This document shows positions 49,236-62,507 of a stretch of 64,000 bases of DNA, piece by piece (positions within the stretch are counted from its first letter, which is position 1; every line of letters begins with the position of its first letter). The stretch is from Hevea brasiliensis (Eukaryota > Streptophyta > Magnoliopsida > Malpighiales > Euphorbiaceae): assembly GCF_030052815.1 (NCBI RefSeq), contig NC_079502.1:3744885-3808884 (forward strand). Reading direction: 5' to 3'. The notes below the pieces were generated by a model that was not told where the DNA came from, made no database searches, and saw only the letters and a program-made list of their open reading frames with translations. A program made the translations under genes and the position numbers.

Positions 49236-51085
49236 GTCAGGACGATATGCATAGCAATGGATCGAATGGCGAACTCATGGGAGCAATCAATAGAGGGGCA
49301 AACGGACAGTCATATGAAGAGAAAGGACAGAAGTTAATTCCAAATTTGTAATGCAGAGGATAGAGGGGGAAAAAAGAATGAAGCAGAAGCAGAGCTAATA
49401 GCGGAGAAAGACACGGGGCAACCAGGAAAGAGCAAGTGCGCACTCACCTGGTTTCGGCGATGGAGGAAGGGAAGGAGAAACAGTGAGACTGAGCAGCCGG
49501 AAGGAGAAAGTAGGAGAAAATGCGTGGATATGGATTTGAATATGGGCTAGACATTGGGCTTCAAGCGGCCTAGCCCAAAACTTATTGTTCTCCTAAGCGA
49601 TTGGGGTGTTTTCTGTGCTTTTCTCACAAGCGGCAACTAAGGCTCCCTACAGCTTGTGCGATTAAGAAGACTATCGGGTCTAGTTCTGCAGGTTGGATCT
49701 TTTAGCTGCTGGGCTTCTTGTATTAGGCTATGGGTCTGATCCCCTGGGGCTCAGGATTCCATTGCTTAATAAGGAGCTTAAGCCTGGGCCTTGGCTTAGT
49801 TTTTTTAAGGAAGAACCTAGTGGAACATGGTAACGTGGCTTGGTAGGGGTTGATTTGGGCAAATTATCAAATGGGGTTTGTCTTGTATCCATTTGTAGAA
49901 TTCTCTTTCCCGTGCCTGTGACGTTCGGCAGTTTTGTCAATAGATAAAGCAAAGCAGTTGTTTTAAAGACAAATTGATAAATTTAGCACATCAGTTGAAA
50001 TACTGTAAATTACTAGTTGAAATTTGCAAGTTTTCGTATTTGTTTTTAACTAAAGTTGCTAAGGGAAATGTATGAGCTATCCCCAAAAGACAAAAAAGGG
50101 CTAGGAAGAGCCAGTTTGCAAGGTTATCTCAGGCTTCGTGGCTACTGGCTGAGGTTAAATTTTGATGATTTTTTTTTATACAATTAATTATGGTTGAGTT
50201 GATAATTATTGTACAATAATTAGTATTTATATTTATAATTATTATATTTATTATTTTGATAATTAACATGCCGTATATAAAAATCTATTGTATTCATTAA
50301 TTTGTTTACCTTTGAAATTAATATTGATTGCCTGTTACAATTGTAAGCATTGAAAATATATTTTCTACCATAAAAATTGAATTTTCCATAATGAAAATTG
50401 TAACGATCCCATAATGAAATTAGATGAAAAATTATAAATTTATGATTATAAAGAAAATTTATTAATTTATGAAATTATTTTTTTCAATTCAATTATTATT
50501 ATATATTAAAATTTTAAATTTATTATTATAATTTTTTTCTCTTGGTAAATAATTTATTATTAAATATAATTTTTTTAAATTAAAGAAATTATTGTCAAGA
50601 ATATATTAATAACTTCAGTCGGTATTAACTTTTTTTTTTATCCCATTTTGACTTCAAATTAAGGAAAATATTTTTCAAAATTTATAATTTTCATTATTCT
50701 CTTTATTTTTCTTTCTTTAATTACTCTTTAAATTAAAAAATAATAATAATAATTCCTTCTTTTTTTTTCCACCCCTTAAAACTCATCAGAGTGTCGGCAA
50801 CAGAGTATTCAACTTCAGATGCTAAATTGATGCCATTTAAAAAATATGAGATTTCAACTTTCAAGGCTTCAAAGTTCAAACTGCCGGCTCTTTCATCGGA
50901 TTACCAAGAATCTTGTGCCATTATAGCAGCTTTTTTTGCTGCTTCTTTTCTTTTCTTTTCCCAAATGCCAAATGGATTGAGACAATATATATTTTACCGG
51001 GAAAAGAAACAGATTTATAGCTAGATACTCTAGTATTCTAGTATATATTCTCACTTTCGTTTAGCAGTTAGCAGGAGGGAGGTGA
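49236..51085. other. Divergent intergenic region between PPR and GH27 genes
   Basis: It contains the promoters and leaders of the PPR gene (left) and the GH27 gene (right). The middle (about 50160-50790) is very AT-rich. No gene is supported. Confidence 0.5.
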
Positions 51086-54000
51086 ATGGAAACCATGAAG
51101 ATCCAGTTCTTTATCTCTCTGTTACTCTTCTTGGCTTTTTCTCTCAACAGGTTCTTCCCTTTTTCTGTCTTTGATTTTTTCTCCCTTGATACTAGCATTA
51201 TTTTTAGTTAATTCTGGGTGTTGAAGATGCAAGTAGTTGCTAGTTGGATGGCCTGATTTTGTTTAGTATGCTATAATTCATTTTAGTTTTTTCCTCTTCA
51301 ATGGCTATGCTGAAATTTGTGAGAAACCAAGAACCTGAAATAATTTCTTGGGGCTAGTATGTTTAGGGCTGCAGCTTGTTGCTAGATAATTTGTTGTTTC
51401 TTTTTTCTCCTTTTTTGTTTTTTTCTGGAAATTTTTTGTAAGATTATTATTTTCCAATTTTTTCCACAATTGGCTCGCAGTCCAAAGATAGCAACTAGGT
51501 TGTTGAACTTTGGTTACACTAATTTCACTAGCTCTTTTTATGATCAAAGCATCTATCTTATCCTTTTTTTCCAATCCCAATTCTTGCAAGACATTAGAAA
51601 CTAGGAAGCATGAAATGGGTTATGTTGAATTGATTAATACTTCATTCTGCTTCATTCTGTCAATGTCAATGCATATACAAATGGGATTCATTTCAGGGTG
51701 TCATCTGAAATGGAGCGTGCAAGCTTCCCACCCAGAGGTTGGAATTCTTATGATTCTTTTTGCTGGACTATTTCTGAAGAAGAATTCTTGCAAAATGCTG
51801 AAATAATTTCTCAGCGTCTTAAAGCTTATGGGTTTGAGGTATAAAATGGCTGAGAACTACAATTTATCTTTTGAATTGTTGTTTCCAGAAGAATGAGAAT
51901 GGCAAAGTTGATGTGAGTACGATGTAATTTGTTTCATGTCATTTAATCTTTACTATCATGTGCAGTATGTTGTGGTGGACTACCTTTGGTATAGGAGGAA
52001 GGTGCCAGGTGCTTATGTAGATTCACTTGGGTTTGATGTAATTGATCAATGGGGAAGGATGATTCCTGATCCTGATCGGTGGCCTTCTTCTAAAGGTGGA
52101 AAAGGATTTACTGAAGTAGCAAAGAAAGTACACAGCATGGGCTTGAAGTTTGGGATTCATGTTATGAGAGGAATAAGTACACAAGCATACAATGCGAATA
52201 CCCCTATCCTGGATACTATCAAGGTATTAGTTCTTATAAGTTCTTATTATTAACCATCATAAATTCCTTGACCTTTTTTTTTTCAATGGCAAAAGTAGAA
52301 TACTCAAGCAAAAAGTGTCATCTAAGACTAAGCTTAACAATCTGATTTGTTGTGGTATTCTACAATTAATGCTTGAGCCTTTGCTTTCACTTCTAACTAG
52401 GGAGGTGCTTATGAAGATTCTGGACGACAATGGCGGGCCCAAGACATAGGGATCAAGGAGAGAGCTTGTGCATGGATGCAACATGGATTCATGAGTGTAA
52501 ATACTAAGTTGGAAGCAGGAAGAGCTTTCTTGAGGTCACTTTATGAACAGTATGCTGAGTGGGGTGTAGATTTTGGTAAGTGATGATTAACTGAAATCAG
52601 GCTTTATTTAGCCAACACATTTTGAAGCATGGGAGCTCTATTTGTGTCCTTTCAAATTTCACTGGAGGAATAGATAATTCATTTACACTGCACATGTTGT
52701 CAACAGTGGTAGATTTATTTGGTAATTCAGTATTCCAGCCTGGTAAATCCATTCTTCTTGTTTGAAGTAAGGATTCTGTGCTATTTGTATACCAAATGTG
52801 AGGAATACCTATCTGTAACTGTAACCCTGAAATGAGTCAATAGTGAAATTCAAAATTGGGTTGCAAATAAGCCAAGCCAAGCAAAGTTGACTTTTGGCCT
52901 TTTCAAGCTTGGTCTGGTTAAAAATCCATTTAGGTTGTGAGCTCTAACAAGCTCAGTTTAAGTCTCTCAAAGAAGCTTGAGCTTAGTTTGATCTTAGTTC
53001 ACAGGCTAGCTCAAATTTGTTGCAAGCTCTTAACTCAGCAAAGAAGTAGAACTAAGATTGCCTAAATACAGAAAATTTAAGAGCTATCACAAAACCTTAT
53101 GAAAATTTTCATGAAAAACTCAAAATAAAATAAACTTCTTCCTATAAATAAAATATCTTTCCTTTATTAATTATTATTTGATCTAAGAAAATAAGTATGA
53201 CCGAACTAAATTTGTATTAAACAAGCTTAGATGCCAATAATAAATTACTACAAACTGTTCATGAACCTTGTTTGGGTATGTCTTGTTGGTTATACAAGTT
53301 TGAAAAAGTTCATTAGCATTAGAAAACAAAAATAAATGCATTTTCCTGAGTGGAGCTTTGAACTGTTCAATAAAATTTGGTTAATTTGCAGCCTTGATTT
53401 AGACCAAGACTCAAACTATTGAATTGCATCATGTAGTCCCATAATTTATAGCACATATATAAATCACATCTAATAGGATGACTGTGGCTCCAGGTCAATA
53501 TCTCTAATATACTTTGTTATTTTCTTCTATTTGTTTGCAGTAAAGCATGATTGTGTATTTGGTGATGACTTGGATTTAGAAGAGATAACATTTGTGTCAG
53601 AGGTACACAGAACTTTTTGGTGGAAAAATTATTTTTCAGTTAATCTTTTGTGAACAGAGGTGATGTATGAAGATTTTGTTCAGGTTCTGAAAAAGCTTGA
53701 TCACCCCATTCTATATTCTTTGTCTCCTGGAACCAGTGTGACACCAACCATGGCTAAAGATGTAAGTGGGTTAGTCAACATGTACAGGATAACAGGGGAT
53801 GATTGGGATACATGGGGAGATGTAGCAGCCCATTTTGATGTTTCAAGGTGGATTAGCCTTTCTATATGGACTAGGAGCTTAGAGTGTGAATTGAATATTG
53901 ATCTTTGCTGCCTGTCTATTTGGTACTTTTCTTCTTCTTCCTTACTTTATTTTTTATGTGATATTGTTCTTCTGCCTCAGGGACTTCTCTACTGCTACTA

Positions 54001-56487
54001 TGATTGGTGCCAAGGGTTTATTGGGGAAGTCGTGGCCTGACTTAGATATGCTACCATTGGGATGGCTTACTGACCCTGGTGATGAAAATTCACATATTCT
54101 ATTTCTCTGTCATTTTATCATTGAGTAATTTTATTCTGAAAAGGGGGTTAGTGAGGATCAACAAAATAATGTTTGCAACACAGGGCACTATCACATAAAT
54201 TGAGTTACCAATAAGTTCCTGCTGTTAGTTTGGGATAGAAAAATGGCATGCCAAATGTGCAGTAATCAGTAATCACACCATCCACTATCCGGGGGCAAAA
54301 TTGATACCTATGTTAATTCTGTTTAAAAAGAACTGGAAAGAATTATGTTTTGTCTTTGAACCATGAAGCCTTTGATCCTGTGTCAATCTTTACCATGCAA
54401 GTTTCAAAGCATACATACTTACTTGAAGAGCTTAAAGAATTTTACTTGAAGAGTTGAAGATCTTTAAATAATTTCAATATCTTTTGTCTTTTCTAGGTTC
54501 TAACCAAGGTCCTCATAGAACATGTAAGCTTAGTATAGATGAGCAGAAAACTCAGGTAAGGACATGTAACAATATGTGAATCACTCAATATTACTTAATA
54601 AGTGAGTTTCTTTGTTAATTTCTTGTATTTTCCCTTCACAGATGACTTTGTGGGCAATGGCCAAGTCTCCTCTTATGTTTGGGGGAGATGTTAGAAAGCT
54701 TGATGACACCACCTACAATTTGATCACTAATCCTACTATTCTTGAAATAAATTATTTTAGCTCTAACAATAGGGAGGTATATAAACTTATCTTCTTTAGA
54801 AATGTTTGGAATGTTAACCTTCAAATAGTATTTTTGATGTATCATTGGGTTGCATTTGCAGTTTCCTTATGTTAGTAGCAGAAAGGATTCTAATACAAAG
54901 ACTCTTGCATACCGATCAAGAAGATCTCCAAAGGAAGTGAGTACATCAAGTGGACATGTTTTGGGTCTCAATAGCTGCAAAGATCCCAGCGTGAATGGTT
55001 GGTCAATCAAAGCTCTTGACCGAGATATGGAACAGATCTGCTGGATGGAGAACTTGGGAAGCCATGGACCTTTATGCCTATACAAGAGAAAGCCTCTTCT
55101 GGATTTGTAGCGACACTTTACCCTTCCTCACTTAAGTGGTTCCAAATGATATATTGTTGCTTCAATTCTTTTAACACTATTAATGACCTTGTAGGGACAA
55201 AGGAGCTATTTATGGGAAAAAGAAACTCCCTTCGTATTCAAGTGATGGACTGGAGTTTTGCCTGGATGCTTCTGCAAGACACAAGCTCACATCAAAGGAA
55301 TTGAAGAGCCGTTCATTTTCACCTTGTAGATGGGACGCGAACCAGGTACCTTTTTTTATTTTAATTCTAAACCAATGAAAAAAGAAAAGACAGAATGAAA
55401 TTGACACTCTCTTGTCAAATAATAAACATTTAAATGATTATTGAGTTGTTAAAGCAGAAAATTGAAACTCGTGATTTAAAGTTCCAGCTGAAACTAAAAG
55501 TGTAACAATGCAGCTAGTTGTTTGTGATAGCTTGTAACTTTTAACAGATGTGGGAGTTGAAAAATACCGGAGCCCTCATCAGCAATTATTCTGGACTCTG
55601 TGCTCAAGTCAATTCAGTTAAAGGTAATACACTTGGAATCGAGTCTGATTTTCAGCATATACAATGTGGCCAATTTCACCATAATTTCTAAATACATTCT
55701 GAAAAGCAGCTAAAACTGGTCCCAGTGGAGCTCGGTCTTGGGTTGCAGCAGGAAGAAAAGGTTTGTTTCCTTTTGGTTTCAAATATGCTCATGTTACTGG
55801 GTGCCCTGAAACTATCCAAAGAAGATTTAGTTACAATCAACACTGTACAAGCAAAATGATTTAGATTAACTAATTTGAAAAATGTTACACCATGGTTGAG
55901 GGACACTAAATGTATTATTTTAATAATTTTAAAATAGAAAATATGGCACATCTCTTCTATTTGTTCTTTTTCTTGTAATTATAGTGACATATAGTCTTCT
56001 CATCATTTGTGTTCTTGCACTCATTCACTCATTCATTGTTGTTTGAGGGCTTAGATGTTATTTTATGTGCTTTTCCACTGCCTCATTTAAAGAGAGAGCA
56101 ATCTTTCTCACGTTTACTACCAACGTCTCTGTCTGGTATGCATGCCACTTGGTGGCTTCTCACCATACTCAGGATGGATAAAATAGGCACAACACCAGTC
56201 CATTGAACTTGATCATATTTTGTTATTTTAGTTCTCAATATAACAATAATATTTCTGTTTACTCAGGAGAGATATATGTTGCATTTTTCAATCTGAATCC
56301 AGAGAAGACAATAATATCTGCAAAGATATCAGACATGGCTAAGGTATTTCCTGGGAAAAACTGGAACCAAACTTCATGTAGATGCAGAGAAGTCTGGAGC
56401 GGAAAAGATTTTGGAGTCCTAAAAGATTCCATAACAATGGCAGTAGAGATGCATGGTTCTGCACTCTTTGTCCTTAACTGTGAGTAA
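51086..56487 (+). CDS. APSE: GH27 alpha-galactosidase-like / beta-L-arabinopyranosidase (APSE-like)
   Basis: Fourteen exons: 51086-51150, 51697-51838, 51966-52223, 52401-52575, 53541-53602, 53684-53847, 53981-54078, 54497-54555, 54642-54776, 54862-55106, 55195-55345, 55548-55623, 55707-55760 and 56267-56487. They sum to 1,905 nt, 634 residues. It has an N-terminal signal peptide (about 1-25), then a GH27 barrel with RGWNSYDSF, KFGIHVMRG, the nucleophile-type VKHDC (Asp217) and R.TGDDWDTW with a likely acid/base Asp273. AMAKSPLMFGGD follows, then a long C-terminal beta-sandwich part with DGLEFCLDAS and REVWSGKDFG. The size and C-terminal extension match the plant APSE type rather than the shorter AGAL enzymes. 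It probably trims terminal galactose/arabinopyranose from wall glycans. The exon 10 donor avoids an in-frame TAG. Confidence 0.9.
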
Positions 56488-58079
56488 AGTAGATTGATTG
56501 TATGCAGAAGAAAAACTCTCTTCTTGTTTCCAATCCACTCCTTCACATTTGACGTCACAGAAATGGAACGGCATTTGTTGCAGCAAATGCAATGAAGGCC
56601 TATGCCAACGTAAGTTGGTGTAAATTACTCTGTTGCACAAGTTCTCAATGGTAGTTGAAGTTTCAAGGGCTAATGGAGTGCTTGCACAACTGAGGATAGA
56701 TTAGGCAGATAATCTCAAAACTCAAAAAGTTGGTTTTGGGATGTTAGTTGCTATGATTAATGTTATCACTGAATGTATGCTTATAGACCAGGAATGAAGT
56801 ATTAATTATGCAGAAAATAAATCTTTCATGCTGAATTATTATCTTATTGATCTTAAAGTCCTAAGAAGCTTTGTTGCATAAGAACTAGCATGCTTAATTG
56901 TGTAAAGGGCTTTTTTCTTTGTTAAAAATGAAAAGAAAAAGATAGAATATTTGGATAATCTACAATTTTCCTTGTGTTAATTTATCTTCAAACTTGGAGC
57001 AGCCTAAAAAATTTACCCATTAAGCTGAGGTCTTGGAAATTAACAGTTTTGAAATACAGAAGGCAATGGGTAAGACGTTGTCTCAATATGATAAGTTATT
57101 TGTGTTATATATAAGATTTAGACATCTGTAAATATGTTTACTTGTAAATTTTATACTTTAAATGTCCATGCTTGGATATGTTATCTCACATTAATTTTGG
57201 TTAAGTCCGGTCCAATGTTATTAAAATTTGTTATAAATTATATGAATTTTTCGTAAATCTAATTTTTATTACTTAATACTAATTCAACATATATTATAAT
57301 TAAAAATTTATATAAAAATATTTTCTATTAATAATTTATATTTTAAAACTTAATAATCTTATTAGATATATTATAATTAATAATTTGTATAAAAATATTT
57401 TCTTTTAATAATTTATATTTTAAAACTTAATAATCTTATTAAATAATTAAATTCTATTTATTTAAAATAAAATATCTATAAATTTTATAAACATTATTAT
57501 AAAAATATATTTTATTAATGATTTACATTAACAAATTTAAATTCATTCAAAATCAATTATTTACCATTGAATTAGTCTCCAAATGATTTATTAAAACTGA
57601 ATATTCAAAAATATTCAAGGGTTTTAAATCTTTGAGACAAGCTTCTTTCCCTAATAAAAAAATAAAAAATAAATAAAATACAGAACAAATGCACTTTATT
57701 AGATAATTAATGCAAAATTTGGAAGGCTGTTGAGGTTGATAGCATATAATAAACCTAATTAACCTTCGATTTAGTGGTGCAATTGAAAAGGAAGGTATAT
57801 GAGATAAATTATTTGGCATTATTGGAATAAAGACAAAACGGTGAGTTTCGCTAATGGAATTCACTCAATTGCATCCCAAAAATTAAAATTTCCAAATAGC
57901 TTAATTAATTAATTAAAACCCACTATTCATGCCATCATGCATGATGCCACCATTAATTGAAAAATCATGAAAATTTATCTTTAAACATTGTTTGCCTTTT
58001 GAATATGGATCTTTCTTTTTCATCTAATCTTTAATCATATGGGATTATGTTAATCATCATAACACTAATGACTAACATA

Positions 58080-58255
58080 ATCCCTCTGTCTCATTTTAAT
58101 TAATTTTTTTTAAAACATCACTTTATTTATTTAAAAAAAATATATTAATTTTTTAAATTTTATCATTACCTATCATTATCTTCAATGCATTTATCTTATT
58201 TTATCACCTTTCTTTATTTCAATTAAATATAAGATATTTCAGTTAATTATTAATT
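58080..58255 (+). mobile_element. Stowaway-like MITE fragment (left half)
   Basis: CCCTCTGTCTCATTTTAATT near the left edge resembles the Stowaway terminal consensus (CTCCCTCCGTCCC). Interior sequence ending TCTTCAATGCATTTATC reappears inverted at about 61160-61325. The right terminus is missing. Confidence 0.4.
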
Positions 58256-61159
58256 TTTTTATAAAAATAAAATATATATATTAAACTCATTGATGAATTT
58301 AAAGAACATTTTTTTAATTAGACTATGATTGGAGCTTTGAGGTTTATTAATTATAGAGATAATTTAAATATTATATATTAAAATTCATCAATATAGTTTA
58401 AAGACAATATAAATAATCTAAATAGCAATTTTTTTTTCAAAAAATATGATAAATATGACTTTTTTTATTATATATATAAAGTTAATTTACAATTTTAAAT
58501 TTTTAATCAATGTTCATATATAAATATGAATTTGGAATTAAAAAATAATCATTTAAAATTATAAGTATACCATTAAAAATGAATTTTCAATTATTATTTT
58601 TTAACTCTTTAATTATTGATTATTAGTCATTGATATTTAATCATTTATAATTAATTGTAAATATTGAATTAAACAAACTCTTAAATTCTCTTAAATGTAA
58701 TAATTTAATTAAAACATTAAAAAAAATTTAGATGTAATTGAGTCGATGAAAATAAATAAAAATAAGTAGAAGACAATAGTATGCATCATCATGAAGGTGG
58801 CGGCTATATGCAAAAGCAACGACCACTTCCACTTGGCTTGCTCTGTGAACCTCGTTTGCTTTGTCTCATTGGTTGGCGGCTATACGCAAGAACCGCGACA
58901 CATAAAGATTTATGGGAATGGCAATGAGACTGAAGATTCCTATTTTTGTCTTCTTCTCATAAAATATTGAAGAGGAAAGCTTTTTTAATTAAAAAAGGAT
59001 TTTTCTGTGAATATTTTTTCTTTCTGTTTTTTACTATTAATATAAATTTATTTATTAAAAAATAAATTAAAAATTAAAATATATATTTTAAACATAATTT
59101 TAATATATATATATTAAAATTAAAATTAAAATATTCATTATATTATTTCATAGAGATAAAAGGTAAAATTAAAAAAAATAATAATACATTTTAATGTTTT
59201 AAAAGTGATAAATAATTTTAAATAAAAAATATTTTAATGTGATAAATAAAAATAAATATAAGTAATATTAAAATTAATTTTAAATTAATTTTAATATTTT
59301 TTTATTAATATACTTTAAATGCTCCCTTCATTCTAAAAAATTAACTTACTCAATTTTTCATATAAATTAAGAAAATATAATTAATTTAATTAAAGTAATA
59401 AATTTTATTTAATATTTTTTAACATATCTTTCAAATAATTTATATAAATTAATAAATAAAATATTATTTTTTAAAAAAATAATTTATAATTTAATACAAA
59501 TAATATATATATATATATTACGGTACGGTGGATTTTTCTTAACAATGACTTTGACCAATAATATTAAACAAAGCCATAATTTGTTGTCCCACAATCACTA
59601 CAACAACCAAAATCCAATATAAAATTCAAAATTGAGCTCAACCAGAATAAAAAACAGAATCAAACCATTATCTCTTCACTTTCCCAATAAAAATGATTCT
59701 GGCAGCCATTATAAAAAAGCCCACTTGCCCCAATACTTTGGGACTACTTCACACTTTCTCCCTACAGTCATTCTTCACTAAACTATTATAAAACCCTAAG
59801 TCACTTTCTCGCTAAAAAGAAAGCTTAGTCTTTATTTGGTTTTTGGATAAAAATTTTATGGTAAATATAATATTTATATAAATTTTTTTACGTTTAATTA
59901 GCTTATGAGGTGGGATTATATTATTAGATGACAGTGAATGTCTATATATATATATTATTAGATGTATGTGGATCAGAGGGAAGAGAGAGATAGGTATAAG
60001 AATATTTTTTTTTTAGAGAGATAGATATATAGATATTTTTTAAAGATAAAAAGGTTAGGAGGAGGAGTGTGTGTATATATATTATTTGATAACATGGGTA
60101 AGAAAGAGGGAGAGAAAGAGATTTTTAATTTTAAATAAATAAGAATTTATCTATATTTATAAATGAAATTTATAAATATGCAAAAAAAAAAAGAAAAAAT
60201 GAGGGGTGAGAAATAAGAGAATATTATTTTTTTTATACTAAATAGTATAAATATTATTTTTTATATGTATATTAAGTAATAAAATATTAATTTTGACAAA
60301 GTTAAATCAAAATTAATTAACTGATTATAAATAAAATAAACTTATAAAATTAACTATAATCGATAAAAATTAAAAAATTTATATTTTTTTAATTATTAAA
60401 GTTAGGATAAGTCAACAATAATGTATAAAAAATAATATTTTTTACCACGTCACCGCATGTCTATAAGAACATAAAAATTCATGCAACATTATCTGTCACA
60501 TCAATAAAAATATATTAAAAAAATAATATTTTTGCTATATCAGCACCTCAAATCTTTAATTTTTACCATATTGTAATAAATACTAAACTTTTAAAATAAA
60601 ATAAAATTATAAAAACTATAATTATAAAAATGTGATAAATTTTGGATTTTTTTTTTTAATATTAAGCCTAAAATTTATAGAAAGTATAAGAGTATAAATC
60701 AAAATTTGCAAAGTTTGGAGGCCTTCCCAACATCAGCATAGCTCCTCCCTGACTACATGCATTAGTTTTTTCTTTGGTAAAAGTAGATTGACTTTAAGTG
60801 TAATTGGTTTTTGTAATTTAATGCAATCAGCCTAAGATTAACTTATTATGCTATCTATGGCTAATATGAGCTTCACTCAACAGATTAGATGAGCTTTGAA
60901 TTAAGATAATTTGTCCTTTCATGATTGACGATTTACAATTGATACGGACGGAAAATTATAAATTATTTTTTGAATATTTAAAAACAATATTTATTATACT
61001 AAAAAAATATGAAAAATTAATTAAAGGTGGTCAAGAGTCCTGCAAATCCTTTTTCTAATTTTAAGTGATTTTTAAAATTTTTACATAATAATTAAAAAAA
61101 ATATTGGGTCACTTTATTTTTGGAAAAAAGAAAACTAATATTTAACTAAAGTATATATC

Positions 61160-61325
61160 CATATAGTTTATTAAGGTGATAAGAGATAAATAAATACATT
61201 GAGGATAATAATAAATAAAAGTAAAATTGGAAAAAAAATAATTTCTTAATTTTTTAAAAGGTAAAAAAAGTGAGGATAAATTATTTTTTTTAAAATATCA
61301 TTTGAAATGGTGTAGGGGAGTACTA
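61160..61325 (-). mobile_element. Stowaway-like MITE fragment (opposite half)
   Basis: It ends GAAATGGTGTAGGGGAGTA, the inverted terminal type, and carries ATAAATACATTGAGGATAAT, the reverse complement of interior sequence at about 58170-58200. It is an incomplete element. Confidence 0.4.
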
Positions 61326-61677
61326 ATTAATATATATATTTTTTTAATTTTACTTTTATCTTTTTGTTAAAAATAATAATTATTTGTATATTTTTTAAAT
61401 TTTCTTTTTATACCTCATTATTTTCTTAATTAGATAAGATAAAAGTAATTTAATTAAATTAAAAAAATTTATTATAATATAAATAATTTAATTTTTTAAT
61501 CATCACATAATAATTTTAAATGATAAATAAAAGCAAATCATAAAAATAATCAATAATTATAATTATAATTAACTATGTTAGACCTCATAGACTTGAATAT
61601 GATAGTAGACTTTTCATAATATCTCATCAAATTAATCAACAATGCCGGCGGTATAGGTAGCATTATTCAATATTGAA

Positions 61678-62060
61678 TGGTCATTCGGGATTTCACATCA
61701 GTTATAATTGTGAAGGGTTATATAGGAACATGAATTTCCTTAAAATTATCAATTTTGAGTTGTGATCTATTCTCGTTATTGATCTTGGGTGTGTGTGTCT
61801 ATTTTTACTTGGCAAAAAAAAAAAAAAAGGCATCCTTAGGCTTACGATAGTGAGCCTTAGTGTGACCTAAATGATTGAGATCTTGCTCTGTGTAAGGTAT
61901 ACCCATTTGAAATGATCATTTGAAATTTCACATCGATTATGAAAAAGTGTGTATGCGTTGAATTATATGAGAATAAAAATCTCTTTAAAATTATCATGAT
62001 TTTGATATTTAATTTATTTTCATTATTGATCTTAAATGTACGTGTCTATTTCTACTTGAA
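61678..62060. repeat. Diverged direct repeat of about 145 bp
   Basis: About 61678-61822 and 61908-62060 share GGGATTTCACATC/GAAATTTCACATCG, TTAAAATTATCA, TCATTATTGATCTT and GTGTCTATTTTTACTTG-type blocks in the same order, with a spacer of about 85 bp. It may be a duplicated noncoding repeat; the family is not recognised. Confidence 0.55.
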
Positions 62061-62335
62061 AAAAAGAAAACAATGAATTTGAATTCCTGAAACACTTGAT
62101 TTGATATATTGGATGAACTTTTCTATAGACTTAAATTCACACATCACATGTTTTCATTCAAACACCAAAGGAGAAAATAAAAAAAGAAAATAAATATATT
62201 TTTTACTTTGTTATTTTTCTTATTTTCCATAAATGATCCAAATAGAGTGTAAATATATTGAAAAAAAAAAAAGTGATTTTAAGTACATAAATTTTGGCGC
62301 GTTGTTTTGTGTCATAAGTCTCTGCTAATTATGTC

Positions 62336-62343
62336 TATAAATA
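62336..62343 (+). promoter_or_regulatory. TATA box of the quinolinate synthase gene
   Basis: TATAAATA lies 165 bp before the ATG, followed by a pyrimidine-rich leader (CT-rich, 62370-62500) typical of plant nuclear transcripts. Confidence 0.6.
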
Positions 62344-62507
62344 TAACAACCATGCATTGACCTTCTCTTCATCTCTTGCTCACTCTGACACACCAGAAAC
62401 AGCCCGCAGTTTAAGATTATCAAATCTTTCCTCCTCTTTGCCTGCTCTGCCTTAATCTCTTTCCCTATCGGTTTTCTTTCTTTCCCTCACTTTCTCTCCT
62501 TCCAAAC

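Larger units (their letters stand above)
56488..62507. other. AT-rich intergenic region with repeat fragments
   Basis: About 6 kb without a supported gene. It contains the GH27 3' UTR (AATAAA near 56816), Stowaway-like pieces, a small GC-richer island (58785-58925), a diverged direct repeat (61678-62060) and the quinolinate synthase promoter at the right end. Confidence 0.6.

Noticed and set aside
57553..57864. 103-residue minus-strand frame
   Set aside because: Low-complexity AT-rich DNA with no recognisable domain, splice context or promoter; likely chance.
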